From NCBI GenBank assembly GCA_029976025.1, contig JARKNX010000065.1:1-34521 (forward strand): a DNA stretch of 34,521 bases, read 5' to 3'. Positions 25,603 through 33,751 of the stretch are shown in pieces; the first letter of the stretch is position 1; every line of letters starts with the position of its first letter. Position numbers and translations under genes: made by a program. The notes under the pieces are model-generated. The model was not told the origin of the DNA. It ran no database searches and worked only from the letters and a program-made list of their open reading frames with translations. Origin of the DNA: Aggregatilineales bacterium. GTDB taxonomy: Bacteria; Chloroflexota; Anaerolineae; Aggregatilineales; Ch27.

Positions 25603-26529
25603 ATGACTCGTATCCTCTTCATGGGGACGCCAGATTTCGCCGTCCCGACTTTCCACGCCCTGGCGCAAAGCAACGCACTTGTCGGCGTCGTGACGCAGCC
25701 GGATCGACCGGCGGGACGCGGGCGGGATGTGCAGCCGCCCCCGGTGAAGATTGCCGCGCTGAAGGCAGGACTCCCCGTCTTTCAGCCCGCGACCCTTCGC
25801 ACACCGGAAGCCTTCGAGCAGCTTCAGCGCTGGGAGCCTGATCTGATTGTCGTAGCAGCGTTCGGGCAGATTCTCCGTCAGAATGTCCTCGATCTGCCCC
25901 ATTTCGGGTGCATCAACGTCCACGCCTCTCTGCTCCCGCGCTGGCGGGGCGCGGCGCCGATTCAGGCCGCAATCCGCGCCGGCGACGCCGAAACCGGGAT
26001 CACGATCATGCGCATGGATGCCGGGCTGGATACCGGCCCCATCATCGCCCAGCGCGCCATCCCGATTCATCCGCGCGAGACAGGGGAGACGCTGCATAAC
26101 CGGCTGGCCGCCCTGGGGGGCGAGCTGCTGCTGGACACGCTGCCCGGCTATCTGCAGGGGTCTCTACAACCTCATCCCCAACCCGATGACGAAGCCCGGA
26201 TCACGATCGCCCGACAGATCACTAAAGAGGATGGACAAATTCGCTGGACAGACGATGCCGCCGCCATCGATCGGCTGGTGCGGGCGTTCATCCCCTGGCC
26301 GGGCACATTTACCTACTGGAATGAGAGGCTGCTCAAGATACATGCCGGCGCCCCGACGGACGGCAGAGCGGCCCCCGGCGAGGTACTTGCCCGTGGTGAC
26401 AGCCTGGCTGTCGGCACCGGAAGCGGCCTGTACGTCCCGGAGAGCCTGCAACTGGCCGGGAAAAAAGCTGTCAGCGCCCCGGAGTTTATACGCGGCCAGC
26501 CGGCCATCATCGGGAGCCGGCTGGGCTGA
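25603..26529 (+). CDS. fmt: Methionyl-tRNA formyltransferase
   Basis: Fmt formylates the methionine on initiator tRNA using 10-formyltetrahydrofolate. The 308-residue product starts RILFMGTPDFAVPTF, has a VVTQPDRPAGRG loop, the catalytic block NVHASLLPRWRGAAPIQ (Asn-x-His) and the later Asp in MDAGLDTGP. A C-terminal OB-like domain with FIPWPGTFTYW follows. All catalytic residues are present. ATG 25603 is the family start; the frame stays open for some 670 nt upstream only because it lies opposite recJ. The ribosome-binding site is weak (GGGGG about 10 nt upstream). It converges with the phosphoesterase gene with a 13-nt gap. Confidence 0.96.
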   Translation: MTRILFMGTPDFAVPTFHALAQSNALVGVVTQPDRPAGRGRDVQPPPVKIAALKAGLPVFQPATLRTPEAFEQLQRWEPDLIVVAAFGQILRQNVLDLPHFGCINVHASLLPRWRGAAPIQAAIRAGDAETGITIMRMDAGLDTGPIIAQRAIPIHPRETGETLHNRLAALGGELLLDTLPGYLQGSLQPHPQPDDEARITIARQITKEDGQIRWTDDAAAIDRLVRAFIPWPGTFTYWNERLLKIHAGAPTDGRAAPGEVLARGDSLAVGTGSGLYVPESLQLAGKKAVSAPEFIRGQPAIIGSRLG

Positions 26530-26540
26530 TCAGCCGGCTC
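26514..26540. terminator. Hairpin across the fmt/phosphoesterase convergent junction
   Basis: GAGCCGGCTG (26514-26523) pairs perfectly with CAGCCGGCTC (26531-26540) around a 7-nt loop that contains the fmt stop codon. There is no T run on either side, so termination efficiency is uncertain. Confidence 0.45.
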
Positions 26541-26542
26541 AG

Positions 26543-27547
26543 TCACACAAATACGCTGCCCAGATGTGAGATAAGATCGGCGGCGCTGTCAACGGGCGCG
26601 GCGCAGTCCAGCAGCAGATAAACCCCGGCCTCACGCGGGTGAGCATGCGCCCAACTGGCGATTCGCAGATGGTGCGGGTTCACCAGATGGTAGCCGCCGT
26701 GCACGGCAATATGCCCCGCCACGAGCGCCTTTTGCGGCGCGGGCGCTCCGGCCGACCACACTTCCAGAAACCGGCTGGCAGTCTCACGGTAAGCGCCCTC
26801 CCCGCCGCTATCCTGCTCGTTGCGCGTGAAGAACGTCTCCCACAGCAACCCGAAGTCAGGATCGTTACGATTGTAAGACAGCGATCGGAGCAGGTGCCAG
26901 TATCGCGGATCCTGTGGACCCTGAACCGCCAGATAATGGCGCGCATCCTGCTCGTAGTCAACACGCGCCGACTTCTCATAACCGCGTCGGAGCATCTCCG
27001 TATCTTCCTGGCTGAACGCCGCCTCCCACCGGCGCAGCACCTCCTGATGGCTGAAAGAGAGCAGCCGCTGCCGGCTGTGCGGCAGCGCCGCCATTCTGGA
27101 CGCTCCGCAGTGCGTCACCATCACGCCTGCTGCCGTCCGCACAAAAAAGGGCAGCGCTTCCAGGAATGCCAGCACCTGCGACCGGACAGCCCCCCCGGCC
27201 TGGGAGAGACTGACTTCGAAGCGCGGCGTGTATTCGATTGATCCGCGGCTGAGCGGCAGCCCGTAGATGTGAGGCAGCTCATGGTTCCCCAGCAGCATAA
27301 CCACCGCTTCTGGCCCCAGGTCTTCCTGCAGCCGGATCACCTCCAGCAAGATGCTCAGGCTCTCGTCGCGATGCGCCGGGCCGTCGCCGTGAATCACATC
27401 GCCGCACAGGAGCAGGCGGTCCGCCGCACCCTGACTCCGAAGGCTCAAGAAGCGGTCTCTGTAGGCGGCGAACGCGTCTCCGTCACCATGCAGGTCCGTG
27501 ACGACCATAGCCACGCCATCGGTCCAATCAAGCACGCGATCGGTCAA
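26543..27547 (-). CDS. Calcineurin-like metallophosphoesterase
   Basis: The 334-residue protein has all five metal-binding blocks of the calcineurin-like phosphoesterase fold: DLHGD, GDVIHGD, GNHE, THCG and GHIAVHGG. This arrangement is typical of the PPP-like Ser/Thr or diadenosine-polyphosphate phosphatase group. The substrate is unknown. The likely start is TTG at 27547, with GGAG 5 nt upstream; the ATG in the same leader is out of frame and closes at once. It lies downstream of mdh, but a terminator separates them, so its expression may depend on read-through. Confidence 0.85.
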   Translation of the reverse strand: MTDRVLDWTDGVAMVVTDLHGDGDAFAAYRDRFLSLRSQGAADRLLLCGDVIHGDGPAHRDESLSILLEVIRLQEDLGPEAVVMLLGNHELPHIYGLPLSRGSIEYTPRFEVSLSQAGGAVRSQVLAFLEALPFFVRTAAGVMVTHCGASRMAALPHSRQRLLSFSHQEVLRRWEAAFSQEDTEMLRRGYEKSARVDYEQDARHYLAVQGPQDPRYWHLLRSLSYNRNDPDFGLLWETFFTRNEQDSGGEGAYRETASRFLEVWSAGAPAPQKALVAGHIAVHGGYHLVNPHHLRIASWAHAHPREAGVYLLLDCAAPVDSAADLISHLGSVFV

Positions 27548-27576
27548 TGCGACTCCATCCTCCTGCCGACTCTATC

Positions 27577-27626
27577 AAAAAAAGTGTCCACCGCCGCCGA
27601 CGGAGATCGTCATAGACGAGGACACT
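27577..27626 (-). terminator. Terminator between mdh and the phosphoesterase gene
   Basis: On the minus strand AGTGTCC (27620-27626) pairs with GGACACT (27583-27589). The enclosed bases form further small stems (TCGTC/GACGA), and TTTTTTT (27577-27583) follows. Only about 30 nt separate the T run from the phosphoesterase start, so this could act as an attenuator. Confidence 0.65.
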
Positions 27627-27674
27627 GCAATTTTACCGCAAGGCTCTACATCAGGCCGCCCCGGCCCGATCGCA

Positions 27675-28661
27675 TCAGGGTATCAGCGACGCTACGGCTT
27701 CCTTCTCTTCTAACAGCTCCGCGAGGGTGGCCTGCATCTTGCCCCGCCCGAAGTCGCTGACGGAAAGACCCTGCACGATCTCCACCCGGCCCTCTCCCAG
27801 CGACCGCAACGGGTAGGAATAGACGATCCCCTGCGGGATCCCGTAGCTCCCATCAGAGACCACGGCGGCGCTAAACCAGTCACCCTGCGGGGTGGGAGCA
27901 AGCAGGCTTCTGACCGTGTCGATAGCCGCGTTGGCTGCGCTGGCTGCGCTGCTCTTGCCGCGCGCCTCAATCACGACCTTGCCGCGCTGCTGGACCGTCT
28001 TCAGAAAATCGCTCTCAAGCCAGGCGCGATCGCCAATGACATCGGCGGCTGGCCGGCCGGCAATCAGGGCGTGTTCAAAGTCCGGGTACTGTGTGGGGCT
28101 GTGGTTGCCCCAGATCGCCATATTGGTGACCCTGTTAACCCCGACTCCGGCTTTCATGGCGAGCTGCGCCCTGGCCCGATTTTCATCCAGCCTGGTCATA
28201 GCGAACCAGCGATCAGCCGGGATGTCAGGGGCATTCAAGTGGGCTACCATGGCATTTGTATTGCACGGATTGGCGACGACGAGAACCCGGATATCGCTGG
28301 CCGCCACCTGGTTGATCGCCTTGCCCTGCTGCGCGAAAATCCCCCCGTTGATGGAAATCAGATCCTTACGCTCCATATTGGCTGTGCGGGGCTGTCCGCC
28401 AACGAGAATCGCCCAGTTGGCCTCTTTGAAGCCCACCATGGGATCGTCGGTCAGAATAATATCGGCCAGGAGAGGGAACGCACAGTCATCCAGCTCCATC
28501 TTCAGGCTCCGCAGGCTGTCCAGAGCCTGTGGAATCTCCACCACCTGCAGAATGACCGGCTGATCCATCCCGAACGTCTCGCCAGAAGCTAACCGAAACA
28601 GCAAACTGTATGCGATCTGGCCAGCGCCCCCTGTAACTGCAACACGAATCGGGTCTTTCAC
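27675..28661 (-). CDS. mdh: Malate dehydrogenase
   Basis: The enzyme interconverts malate and oxaloacetate with NAD in the TCA cycle. The 328-residue product belongs to the cytosolic-type (MDH type 2) group: nucleotide-binding [75 protein letters not shown] and the catalytic His in [10 protein letters not shown]. The GTG start at 28661 is chosen over ATG 28682 because AAAGGAG lies 7 nt before it and would otherwise be inside the gene; it gives [11 protein letters not shown], like known homologues. A terminator follows at 27577-27626. Confidence 0.96.
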   Translation of the reverse strand: MKDPIRVAVTGGAGQIAYSLLFRLASGETFGMDQPVILQVVEIPQALDSLRSLKMELDDCAFPLLADIILTDDPMVGFKEANWAILVGGQPRTANMERKDLISINGGIFAQQGKAINQVAASDIRVLVVANPCNTNAMVAHLNAPDIPADRWFAMTRLDENRARAQLAMKAGVGVNRVTNMAIWGNHSPTQYPDFEHALIAGRPAADVIGDRAWLESDFLKTVQQRGKVVIEARGKSSAASAANAAIDTVRSLLAPTPQGDWFSAAVVSDGSYGIPQGIVYSYPLRSLGEGRVEIVQGLSVSDFGRGKMQATLAELLEEKEAVASLIP

Positions 28662-28813
28662 CGCCACGCTCCTTTGCTTCATCAGACTCCAGCTCGCCAG
28701 GCGGGCAGCACCTTCTGCCTCTGATTGTTAGATGCGAGGATAGCTGCAGAGTAACAGAGAGGAATGAACTACCCGCCTTAAATATACCATGGTTGTCCGC
28801 TATCGCAGAAATT

Positions 28814-28857
28814 CGCCCCGGGCAATCGCAGTCGGCGGAATACGGCCCCGGGGGGCG
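28814..28857 (-). terminator. GC-rich hairpin after the phosphatase pair
   Basis: CGCCCCGGGC (28814-28823) can pair with GCCC and GGGGCG (28845-28857), with a 3-nt bulge. On the minus strand it is followed by GAATTT, a weak T run. It lies directly after the stop at 28859 and is a plausible but imperfect terminator. Confidence 0.4.
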
Positions 28858-28858
28858 C

Positions 28859-29512
28859 TCACAGCGCCACGAAGGATGTGCCGGAGGCGGCCGGGCGAAG
28901 CGCATCGGGTAGATGAGTCACATCTCCAAGCAGCCGTGCCTCCGCCAGGCGCCCGTCGCCCTGCACAGCCAGAACCGTGCGAGAGGCGTTCCCGGGTGGA
29001 TGCCCGCCCTGCCAGAGGAGAAAGTGGCGCAGGATTTCGCGCAGCGGGCCGCCGTGGGTCACGATCACGACATGCTGCCCGGCATGATCAGCCAGAATTG
29101 TGTTCAACGCAGCCAGAGCGCGGCTGGCCAGGATACGCTGGCTCTCGCCGCCAGGCACAGGTTCGTTGAACGGATCAGCGTGATGGCGTACAAAAGCCTC
29201 AGCATCCAGCTCGATCAGCTCGGCCCGCGTCAGGCCCTGCCAGTTGCCATAGTCAAGCTCCCGAAGACGGGCATCACACCGGAGAGGCAGTCCCAGGGCG
29301 GCGGCGACAGGCTCCGCAGTCTGGCGGCAGCGTTTTAGATCGCTGCTGTAGACAGCCCGGACAGTCCCGTCCGCGGCCAGCGCCCCGGCCAGGCAGCGGG
29401 CCTGTGCCTGCCCCAGCTCGCTAAGCGGGATTGGCGCGTGCCCCTGGTAGCGGCCAAGCTCATTCCAGTCAGTGTGGCCGTGGCGGATGAGCGTGAGGAG
29501 GGTGGTCGTCAA
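28859..29512 (-). CDS. Histidine phosphatase (phosphoglycerate mutase-like), copy 1
   Basis: The 217-residue histidine phosphatase superfamily protein has the RHG motif (LIRHGHTDW, His11 as phosphoacceptor), the second Arg in SDLKRCRQTAEP, RELDYGNWQG with the acid residue, and VTHGGPLRE with the second His. Candidates are 2,3-bisphosphoglycerate-dependent mutase, alpha-ribazole phosphatase or a broad phosphatase; no neighbouring pathway decides. The start is TTG 29512, overlapping the TGA stop of its paralogue as TTGA with GGAAGA 9 nt upstream, so translation is coupled. It is of identical length to its neighbour, consistent with an old tandem duplication. Confidence 0.88.
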   Translation of the reverse strand: MTTTLLTLIRHGHTDWNELGRYQGHAPIPLSELGQAQARCLAGALAADGTVRAVYSSDLKRCRQTAEPVAAALGLPLRCDARLRELDYGNWQGLTRAELIELDAEAFVRHHADPFNEPVPGGESQRILASRALAALNTILADHAGQHVVIVTHGGPLREILRHFLLWQGGHPPGNASRTVLAVQGDGRLAEARLLGDVTHLPDALRPAASGTSFVAL

Positions 29513-30162
29513 GTCAGCCAGTCTTCCGGGAGATGCTGCACATCAACCAGCAGCAGCGCTTCCGCCCGGTCCCCCGATTCGCGCACACTCAGAACCGTAC
29601 GGGAGGTATTCCAGCACGGAAGCGGCTCGCCAACCGGGTACACGCCGAGAGTATCCAGGATGAGGCGGATCGGTCCGCCGTGCGTGACCATCAGGACATG
29701 CCCCCCGGCGTGCTTTCGTATGATCTCCTCCAGGGCCGCTGCCACCCGCTGGCGCATATCATTACGCGACTCGCCTCCCGGGTAACGTGCGCATTCCGGA
29801 TTCTTCTCAAAGGCTTCCTGGTGCGCGGCGTACGCCTCCGGGTCGAAGGTCTGCCGCTCGACAACCGTCATGCCCTGCCAGTGCCCGATGTCTATTTCGC
29901 GCAGCCGGGAATCGTACTGAATCGGGAGCGGGACTATGGCGGCCAGCGGCGCGGCCGTCTGGCGGCAGCGCACCAGATCGCTGCAGAAAAAAGCAGTCAC
30001 CGGCCCATGCGAGGAGCCATTCTCCGCCCCAAGATATTCGGCAAGGCGCTCCGCCTGCCTGTGTCCAAGTTCTGAAAGCGGAATCGGCCCCTGCCCCTGC
30101 CCGCGTCCATCCGCGTTCCAGATGCTCTGTCCATGCCGAACCAGGGTTAACATTGTGTCCAT
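29509..30162 (-). CDS. Histidine phosphatase (phosphoglycerate mutase-like), copy 2
   Basis: The 217-residue paralogue of the gene at 28859-29512 has LVRHGQSIW (His10), SDLVRCRQTAAP, REIDIGHWQGM and VTHGGPIRL, so all catalytic residues are kept. It ends DVQHLPEDW, like DVTHLPDAL in its neighbour. ATG 30162 is preferred, with AGAGGA 5 nt upstream, over a 13-codon extension that lacks conservation. It is the first gene of a two-gene operon with a promoter at 30202-30230. The substrate is unknown. Confidence 0.88.
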   Translation of the reverse strand: MDTMLTLVRHGQSIWNADGRGQGQGPIPLSELGHRQAERLAEYLGAENGSSHGPVTAFFCSDLVRCRQTAAPLAAIVPLPIQYDSRLREIDIGHWQGMTVVERQTFDPEAYAAHQEAFEKNPECARYPGGESRNDMRQRVAAALEEIIRKHAGGHVLMVTHGGPIRLILDTLGVYPVGEPLPCWNTSRTVLSVRESGDRAEALLLVDVQHLPEDWLT

Positions 30163-30201
30163 GAGTTTCCTCTGATCCTGCCAGCACCTGCTCAGCGTCA
30201 A

Positions 30202-30230
30202 AGACTACCTGCCAGCCTTGAAGTTGTCAA
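30202..30230 (-). promoter_or_regulatory. Promoter of the histidine phosphatase pair
   Basis: On the minus strand a perfect TTGACA (30225-30230) is 17 nt from TAGTCT (30202-30207). The start is expected near 30195, about 33 nt before ATG 30162. Confidence 0.6.
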
Positions 30231-30350
30231 TTCGCGGCCAGTCTGTCTTTATCGTGGCAGGCCAGAGCCCTCCGTGGGCTGAGGCACAGCTAAAACTGCC
30301 GGAGTATGTTATGCTTGGATAAATAAAGCGGGCAAGGATATCCTCCGGCC

Positions 30351-30845
30351 ATGACAGATTGTACGCCCACGCCCTCTTCTCTCGCCGCGAGCAACACACC
30401 GCAGAATCGTCGCGTTATCGCCCGCCGCGCCCGGATCGAATATCTGGCGATGGAGCTGCTCCGTCTGGCGAATGCCGTCCGATTGCCGGTCCCTGTGGAT
30501 GGCCTCTGGCGCAATCCGCCCGCCTCTCTGTGGCCGCCGCCCCATGCGCAGATGCAGACACTGGCCGATGATCAGGATGATCCCACTGTTCTGCGCTACC
30601 GGACGGCCCGTGAAATTGCCGGTTTTGTCAGCGACAGCCGCTGGCCGGAGAAAGAACGCTTGCTGGGCGGCAAGCCTCTGGATGGCGATGAACGCCATCA
30701 TTTCGCCATCGCACTGCTGATGCCAACCGCGCTGGTGGCTTCGTTATCGGCCCGCCAGGTGGGCGATCCTCCGCTGGTGGCGCAAATCTTTCAGGTCCCG
30801 CTGAAACTGGCGGAGCAGCGCCTGCGCGAACTGAACCATCTCTGA
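30351..30845 (+). CDS. Degenerate ImmA/IrrE-like protein
   Basis: The 164-residue protein resembles the ImmA/IrrE metallopeptidase family in layout: an N-terminal helix (RIEYLAMELLRLANAVRLPVPVDGLW, seen at 28-53), a central RTAREIAGF (84-92) at the place of the zinc-binding AHELGH, then ERHHFAIALLMP (114-125), the typical family sequence after the active site, and a C-terminal helical part (LVAQIFQVPLKLAEQRLREL). The HExxH motif is lost (REIAG), so peptidase activity is unlikely. It may act as a binding or regulatory protein. The assignment rests on motif similarity alone. The ATG at 30351 has AAGGA at a long 12-nt spacing. It is followed 28 nt later by an unknown gene. Confidence 0.6.
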   Translation: MTDCTPTPSSLAASNTPQNRRVIARRARIEYLAMELLRLANAVRLPVPVDGLWRNPPASLWPPPHAQMQTLADDQDDPTVLRYRTAREIAGFVSDSRWPEKERLLGGKPLDGDERHHFAIALLMPTALVASLSARQVGDPPLVAQIFQVPLKLAEQRLRELNHL

Positions 30846-30873
30846 TCGGGTCATTTCTCAGGAGCGATATCTT

Positions 30874-31356
30874 ATGCCCCAGATTCCAGAGCCGGAGCTG
30901 ATCGGCGATATCCTGTCCGGATCGCTGATTGGCCAGGACGATGCCGTTATTCTGCTGCTCGGGGCGGCTCCTGTCGCAGCCGGTGAGCAGGTGCTTCGCC
31001 CCGCCGGACCGCTGGTGGTCCGGTACGCTATCCCCTACCTGCACCAGCGAACGGCGATCGTGCCCGGCCTGTTCGCCTCGGAGTATGGTGAGTTTCTGGT
31101 TGGGAGGCAGGCCTGGAACTACGCGCAGCGCAACTTCACCATACACCCGCGCAGCGATCTGGTTGGCCTGCGACCGGACGGTGTTCAGGATCAGATCATG
31201 CTCCGCGATCTTGACTTTGGCCGCGATGTCGAGGTCTACGCTTACGAATCGCCCGATTCGCGCGAGCCGGTGGCCCGGCTGGCTGCCTACCGGATCGGCC
31301 CCGGCGCACCAGAAAGCCTCCCCGATCTGCTGGTGAAATACCTCCCCCGGCAGTGA
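30874..31356 (+). CDS. Hypothetical protein
   Basis: I do not recognise this 160-residue protein. It has no signal peptide or membrane segment. It is acidic to neutral and rich in short predicted beta strands (VILLLGAAPVAAG, LVVRYAIPY, DVEVYAYES). It contains no cysteine or obvious catalytic motif. AGGAG lies 9 nt before the ATG, base composition matches the neighbours, and the spacing of 28 nt after the IrrE-like gene suggests an operon of two. The separate era promoter starts 50 nt after its stop. Confidence 0.75.
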   Translation: MPQIPEPELIGDILSGSLIGQDDAVILLLGAAPVAAGEQVLRPAGPLVVRYAIPYLHQRTAIVPGLFASEYGEFLVGRQAWNYAQRNFTIHPRSDLVGLRPDGVQDQIMLRDLDFGRDVEVYAYESPDSREPVARLAAYRIGPGAPESLPDLLVKYLPRQ

Positions 31357-31405
31357 GGGTCTCACTATAGATGAAGCGCTCCCCGGGCAGGCGCAGAATT
31401 GAGGC

Positions 31406-31434
31406 TTGGCACGCGCTGGCCGGACGGCTACAAT
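31406..31434 (+). promoter_or_regulatory. era promoter
   Basis: TTGGCA (31406-31411), a 17-nt spacer and TACAAT (31429-31434). The start is expected near 31441, giving a 40-nt leader. This rules out the in-frame ATGs at 31406 and 31433 as starts for era. Confidence 0.7.
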
Positions 31435-31480
31435 GCGCTCCGATTGGCGATCGAACGGACGCAGGAGAGCAGGCAACGCA

Positions 31481-32434
31481 ATGACGGACCAACCCGAATA
31501 TCTCACCCCGGCTGATGATGCGCTGGATGATACCCCTCCTGACCACCGGTCAGGGTTTGTAGCCGTGATCGGGCGGCCCAATGTTGGCAAGTCCACATTG
31601 ATCAACCGGCTCCTGGGACAGAAGATCGCTATCGTGTCGTCCCGGCCTCAGACCACGCGGGTCCGCCAGCTCGGCATCCTCACCGGCGATAATTCTCAGA
31701 TCGTCTTTGTAGATACGCCCGGTCTGCACAAGCCGCGCCATCAGCTCGGGGAATTCATGGTCGAAGTCGCACAGCAGGCCCTCGCCGACGCTGATGTAAT
31801 TCTGTTTGTCGTGGAAGCGAGCTGCCCGCCCGGGGCGGGTGATCGCCTCATCGCTGAACAGATCAAAGCAGCCGCCCCGGAAGTACCCGTGCTGCTCGTT
31901 GCCAACAAAATTGACATTACGCCCGCCGATAAACTGCAGGCGAATATCGACGCTTATCTGCAGATGGTCCAGCCGGCTGATTGGATCGCGCTCAGCGCCC
32001 TGCAGGCTTCCGGCATGGAGGATTTGCTGGGGCGCCTGATCGCCCGCCTGCCAGAAGGGCCGCGCTACTACCCCCCGGATCAGATCACCGAAACTTACTC
32101 GCGCCAGATTGCCGCTGAGCTTGTCCGGGAAAAGGTCCTCAATAACACGCATGATGAGATTCCGCACGCCGTTGCTGTTGAGATTACGGAGTTCAAGGAG
32201 CGCGAGAACGGCGTCACGTATATCGCTGCGACGATCTATGTCGAACGAGAATCGCAGAAAGCGATCATCATTGGCAAGAGCGGCCAGATGCTCAAGAAAA
32301 TCGGCGCACAGGCCCGCGTGGAAATTGAACAGATGCTTGGCTGCAAAGTTTACCTGCAGCTCTGGGTGAAGGAGCTCCCGAACTGGCGCAGCGATGAGGC
32401 GATTTTGCGCCGGCTGGGGTACCGCATTCGTTAG
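31481..32434 (+). CDS. era: GTPase Era
   Basis: Era is a GTPase that binds 16S rRNA near its 3' end and is needed for 30S ribosome maturation. The 317-residue product has G1 GRPNVGKST (31-39), the switch region SSRPQTTRVRQLGIL, G3 DTPG, G4 NKID, SALQ (G5), and a C-terminal KH domain with IIGKSGQMLKKIG. That KH domain and the QTTR switch separate Era from EngA. An N-terminal extension of about 23 residues precedes the G domain. ATG 31481 is chosen since the promoter at 31406-31434 lies over the longer frame. It is likely transcribed alone. Confidence 0.96.
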   Translation: MTDQPEYLTPADDALDDTPPDHRSGFVAVIGRPNVGKSTLINRLLGQKIAIVSSRPQTTRVRQLGILTGDNSQIVFVDTPGLHKPRHQLGEFMVEVAQQALADADVILFVVEASCPPGAGDRLIAEQIKAAAPEVPVLLVANKIDITPADKLQANIDAYLQMVQPADWIALSALQASGMEDLLGRLIARLPEGPRYYPPDQITETYSRQIAAELVREKVLNNTHDEIPHAVAVEITEFKERENGVTYIAATIYVERESQKAIIIGKSGQMLKKIGAQARVEIEQMLGCKVYLQLWVKELPNWRSDEAILRRLGYRIR

Positions 32435-32563
32435 TGAATATACGCGAAACTGCGCTGCAAAACACAACCGCCGCGCTCTTTCTGCGTATGACTTCGTAGA
32501 GACAGCTTAGCTACTGCCCGCCCGTACCGGAATATCAACCGCAGTCTTTTTACAGGAATCCTC

Positions 32564-33751
32564 ATGCAGACTTCCCCTACTATCTCACTCACCCCGCGCT
32601 CACGCGCGGCTATTCTCGATCGCCTCTACCGGCGCATCGGCGCTCTGGACGACGAGAGCCTGATGAATCTGGACGCCCTGACCGAATCCGCCGATCGCTT
32701 CGCAATGGCCGAGGAAGCCCCTGCCGTTGCCGCGCCTGACCCGCCACTGGGGCGGCGCGCCTTTCTGCTCGCCCTGCTGACCGGCGGAGCTGCCGTCGCC
32801 GCCAGTGGAACGGCCCTTATCCTCCGCGGAGAGAACATCACTTCCGCGATAGCACCCGCCCCTGTTGAGCCGCCGGCGGCCGCTATCCCGGCCCTGCACG
32901 GGGAGCCTTTAGCGGCAGCTCCGACCGCCGCCCTGCCCTCCCCTGTCGATCAGATGCGCACCCTGCGCCAGGAATTGGCCGACGCACGGTCGGAGCGTCT
33001 CATCCTTCAGGCGCAGCTCGATTCCGCCCGCGATGAGCACGGCCGCCTCGCCGCCGAGCTGGAAGCTCGCCAGAACGACATTGCTTATTTGCAGCAGGTG
33101 ATTGCGGTCTACGATCAAATGGACGCCACCGGGCTGGATGCTGCCGTAGACGCCGGACTCAGCCCGGTCGGGCTGGCGATCATGACGACGCAGGCGAGCC
33201 GCGACATGCTTCAGACCGGCATCTTGCAGGCCGCCGGTTTGCTGGCGACGGTGGAAGTGCAGTCTCCAGTTGTAGCCAACGGACTGATCTGGCTGGAAGA
33301 TCAGGTGAATCAACTTGCCGCCCTGCTCCAGCAGTTGGAAGATACCCTCAGCGGCCTGGTCGAACCAATCGCGCCGGCAGCGCAGCAGGTCGGTGATTTC
33401 ATCGGCCAGGTGCTCGATCTGCTGCCGTTCGGGGCAGGCGCCAATATTCGCGCCGGGCTGGAAGCGATCGCCACCCTCCTCACCCACATCCCGGAACTCG
33501 TCGCCAGTATCAATCCGCAGATCATCACGCCGCTTCGCCAGTGGGTCAGCCCACGAGAAGGCGAAGGACTGGTCGCTAATGTGGTGCGGCCAATCAGCGA
33601 GAATCTGGTCACCCCCGCCCAGGCGCTGGTGGATAATACCGCCTCTCTGCAGGGCACCTTCGCCAGCCAGCTTCAAGAGCCAGCCCGGGCGGCGCTGGAG
33701 ACTCGCGCTGCGCTGCGCCAGCAGATGCAGACTATGCGAGGAATTTCGTGA
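32564..33751 (+). CDS. Single-pass membrane protein with coiled coil, unknown function
   Basis: I do not recognise this 395-residue protein. Residues 1-60 are a cytoplasmic acidic segment. A membrane helix follows at about 65-88 (AFLLALLTGGAAVAASG) directly after GRRAF (62-66), a twin-arginine-like pair. Then come a Pro/Ala-rich linker (95-127), a coiled coil (about 128-180, with a regular charged heptad pattern) and a long helical domain (200-395) with amphipathic repeats (VNQLAALLQQLEDTL). The Tat-like signal is far from the N-terminus, so an anchored protein is more likely than a secreted one. AGGAA precedes the ATG by 5 nt. It overlaps the Nudix gene by 4 nt. Confidence 0.72.
   Translation: MQTSPTISLTPRSRAAILDRLYRRIGALDDESLMNLDALTESADRFAMAEEAPAVAAPDPPLGRRAFLLALLTGGAAVAASGTALILRGENITSAIAPAPVEPPAAAIPALHGEPLAAAPTAALPSPVDQMRTLRQELADARSERLILQAQLDSARDEHGRLAAELEARQNDIAYLQQVIAVYDQMDATGLDAAVDAGLSPVGLAIMTTQASRDMLQTGILQAAGLLATVEVQSPVVANGLIWLEDQVNQLAALLQQLEDTLSGLVEPIAPAAQQVGDFIGQVLDLLPFGAGANIRAGLEAIATLLTHIPELVASINPQIITPLRQWVSPREGEGLVANVVRPISENLVTPAQALVDNTASLQGTFASQLQEPARAALETRAALRQQMQTMRGIS

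Noticed and set aside
28662-28682. ATG 28682 as the mdh start
   Set aside because: The AAAGGAG ribosome-binding site would then be within the gene; the GTG at 28661 has correct spacing and gives the usual N-terminus.
31406-31480. Longer era start at 31406 or 31433
   Set aside because: A TTGGCA-N17-TACAAT promoter overlaps both codons, so they are not in the mRNA or lie before the start point.
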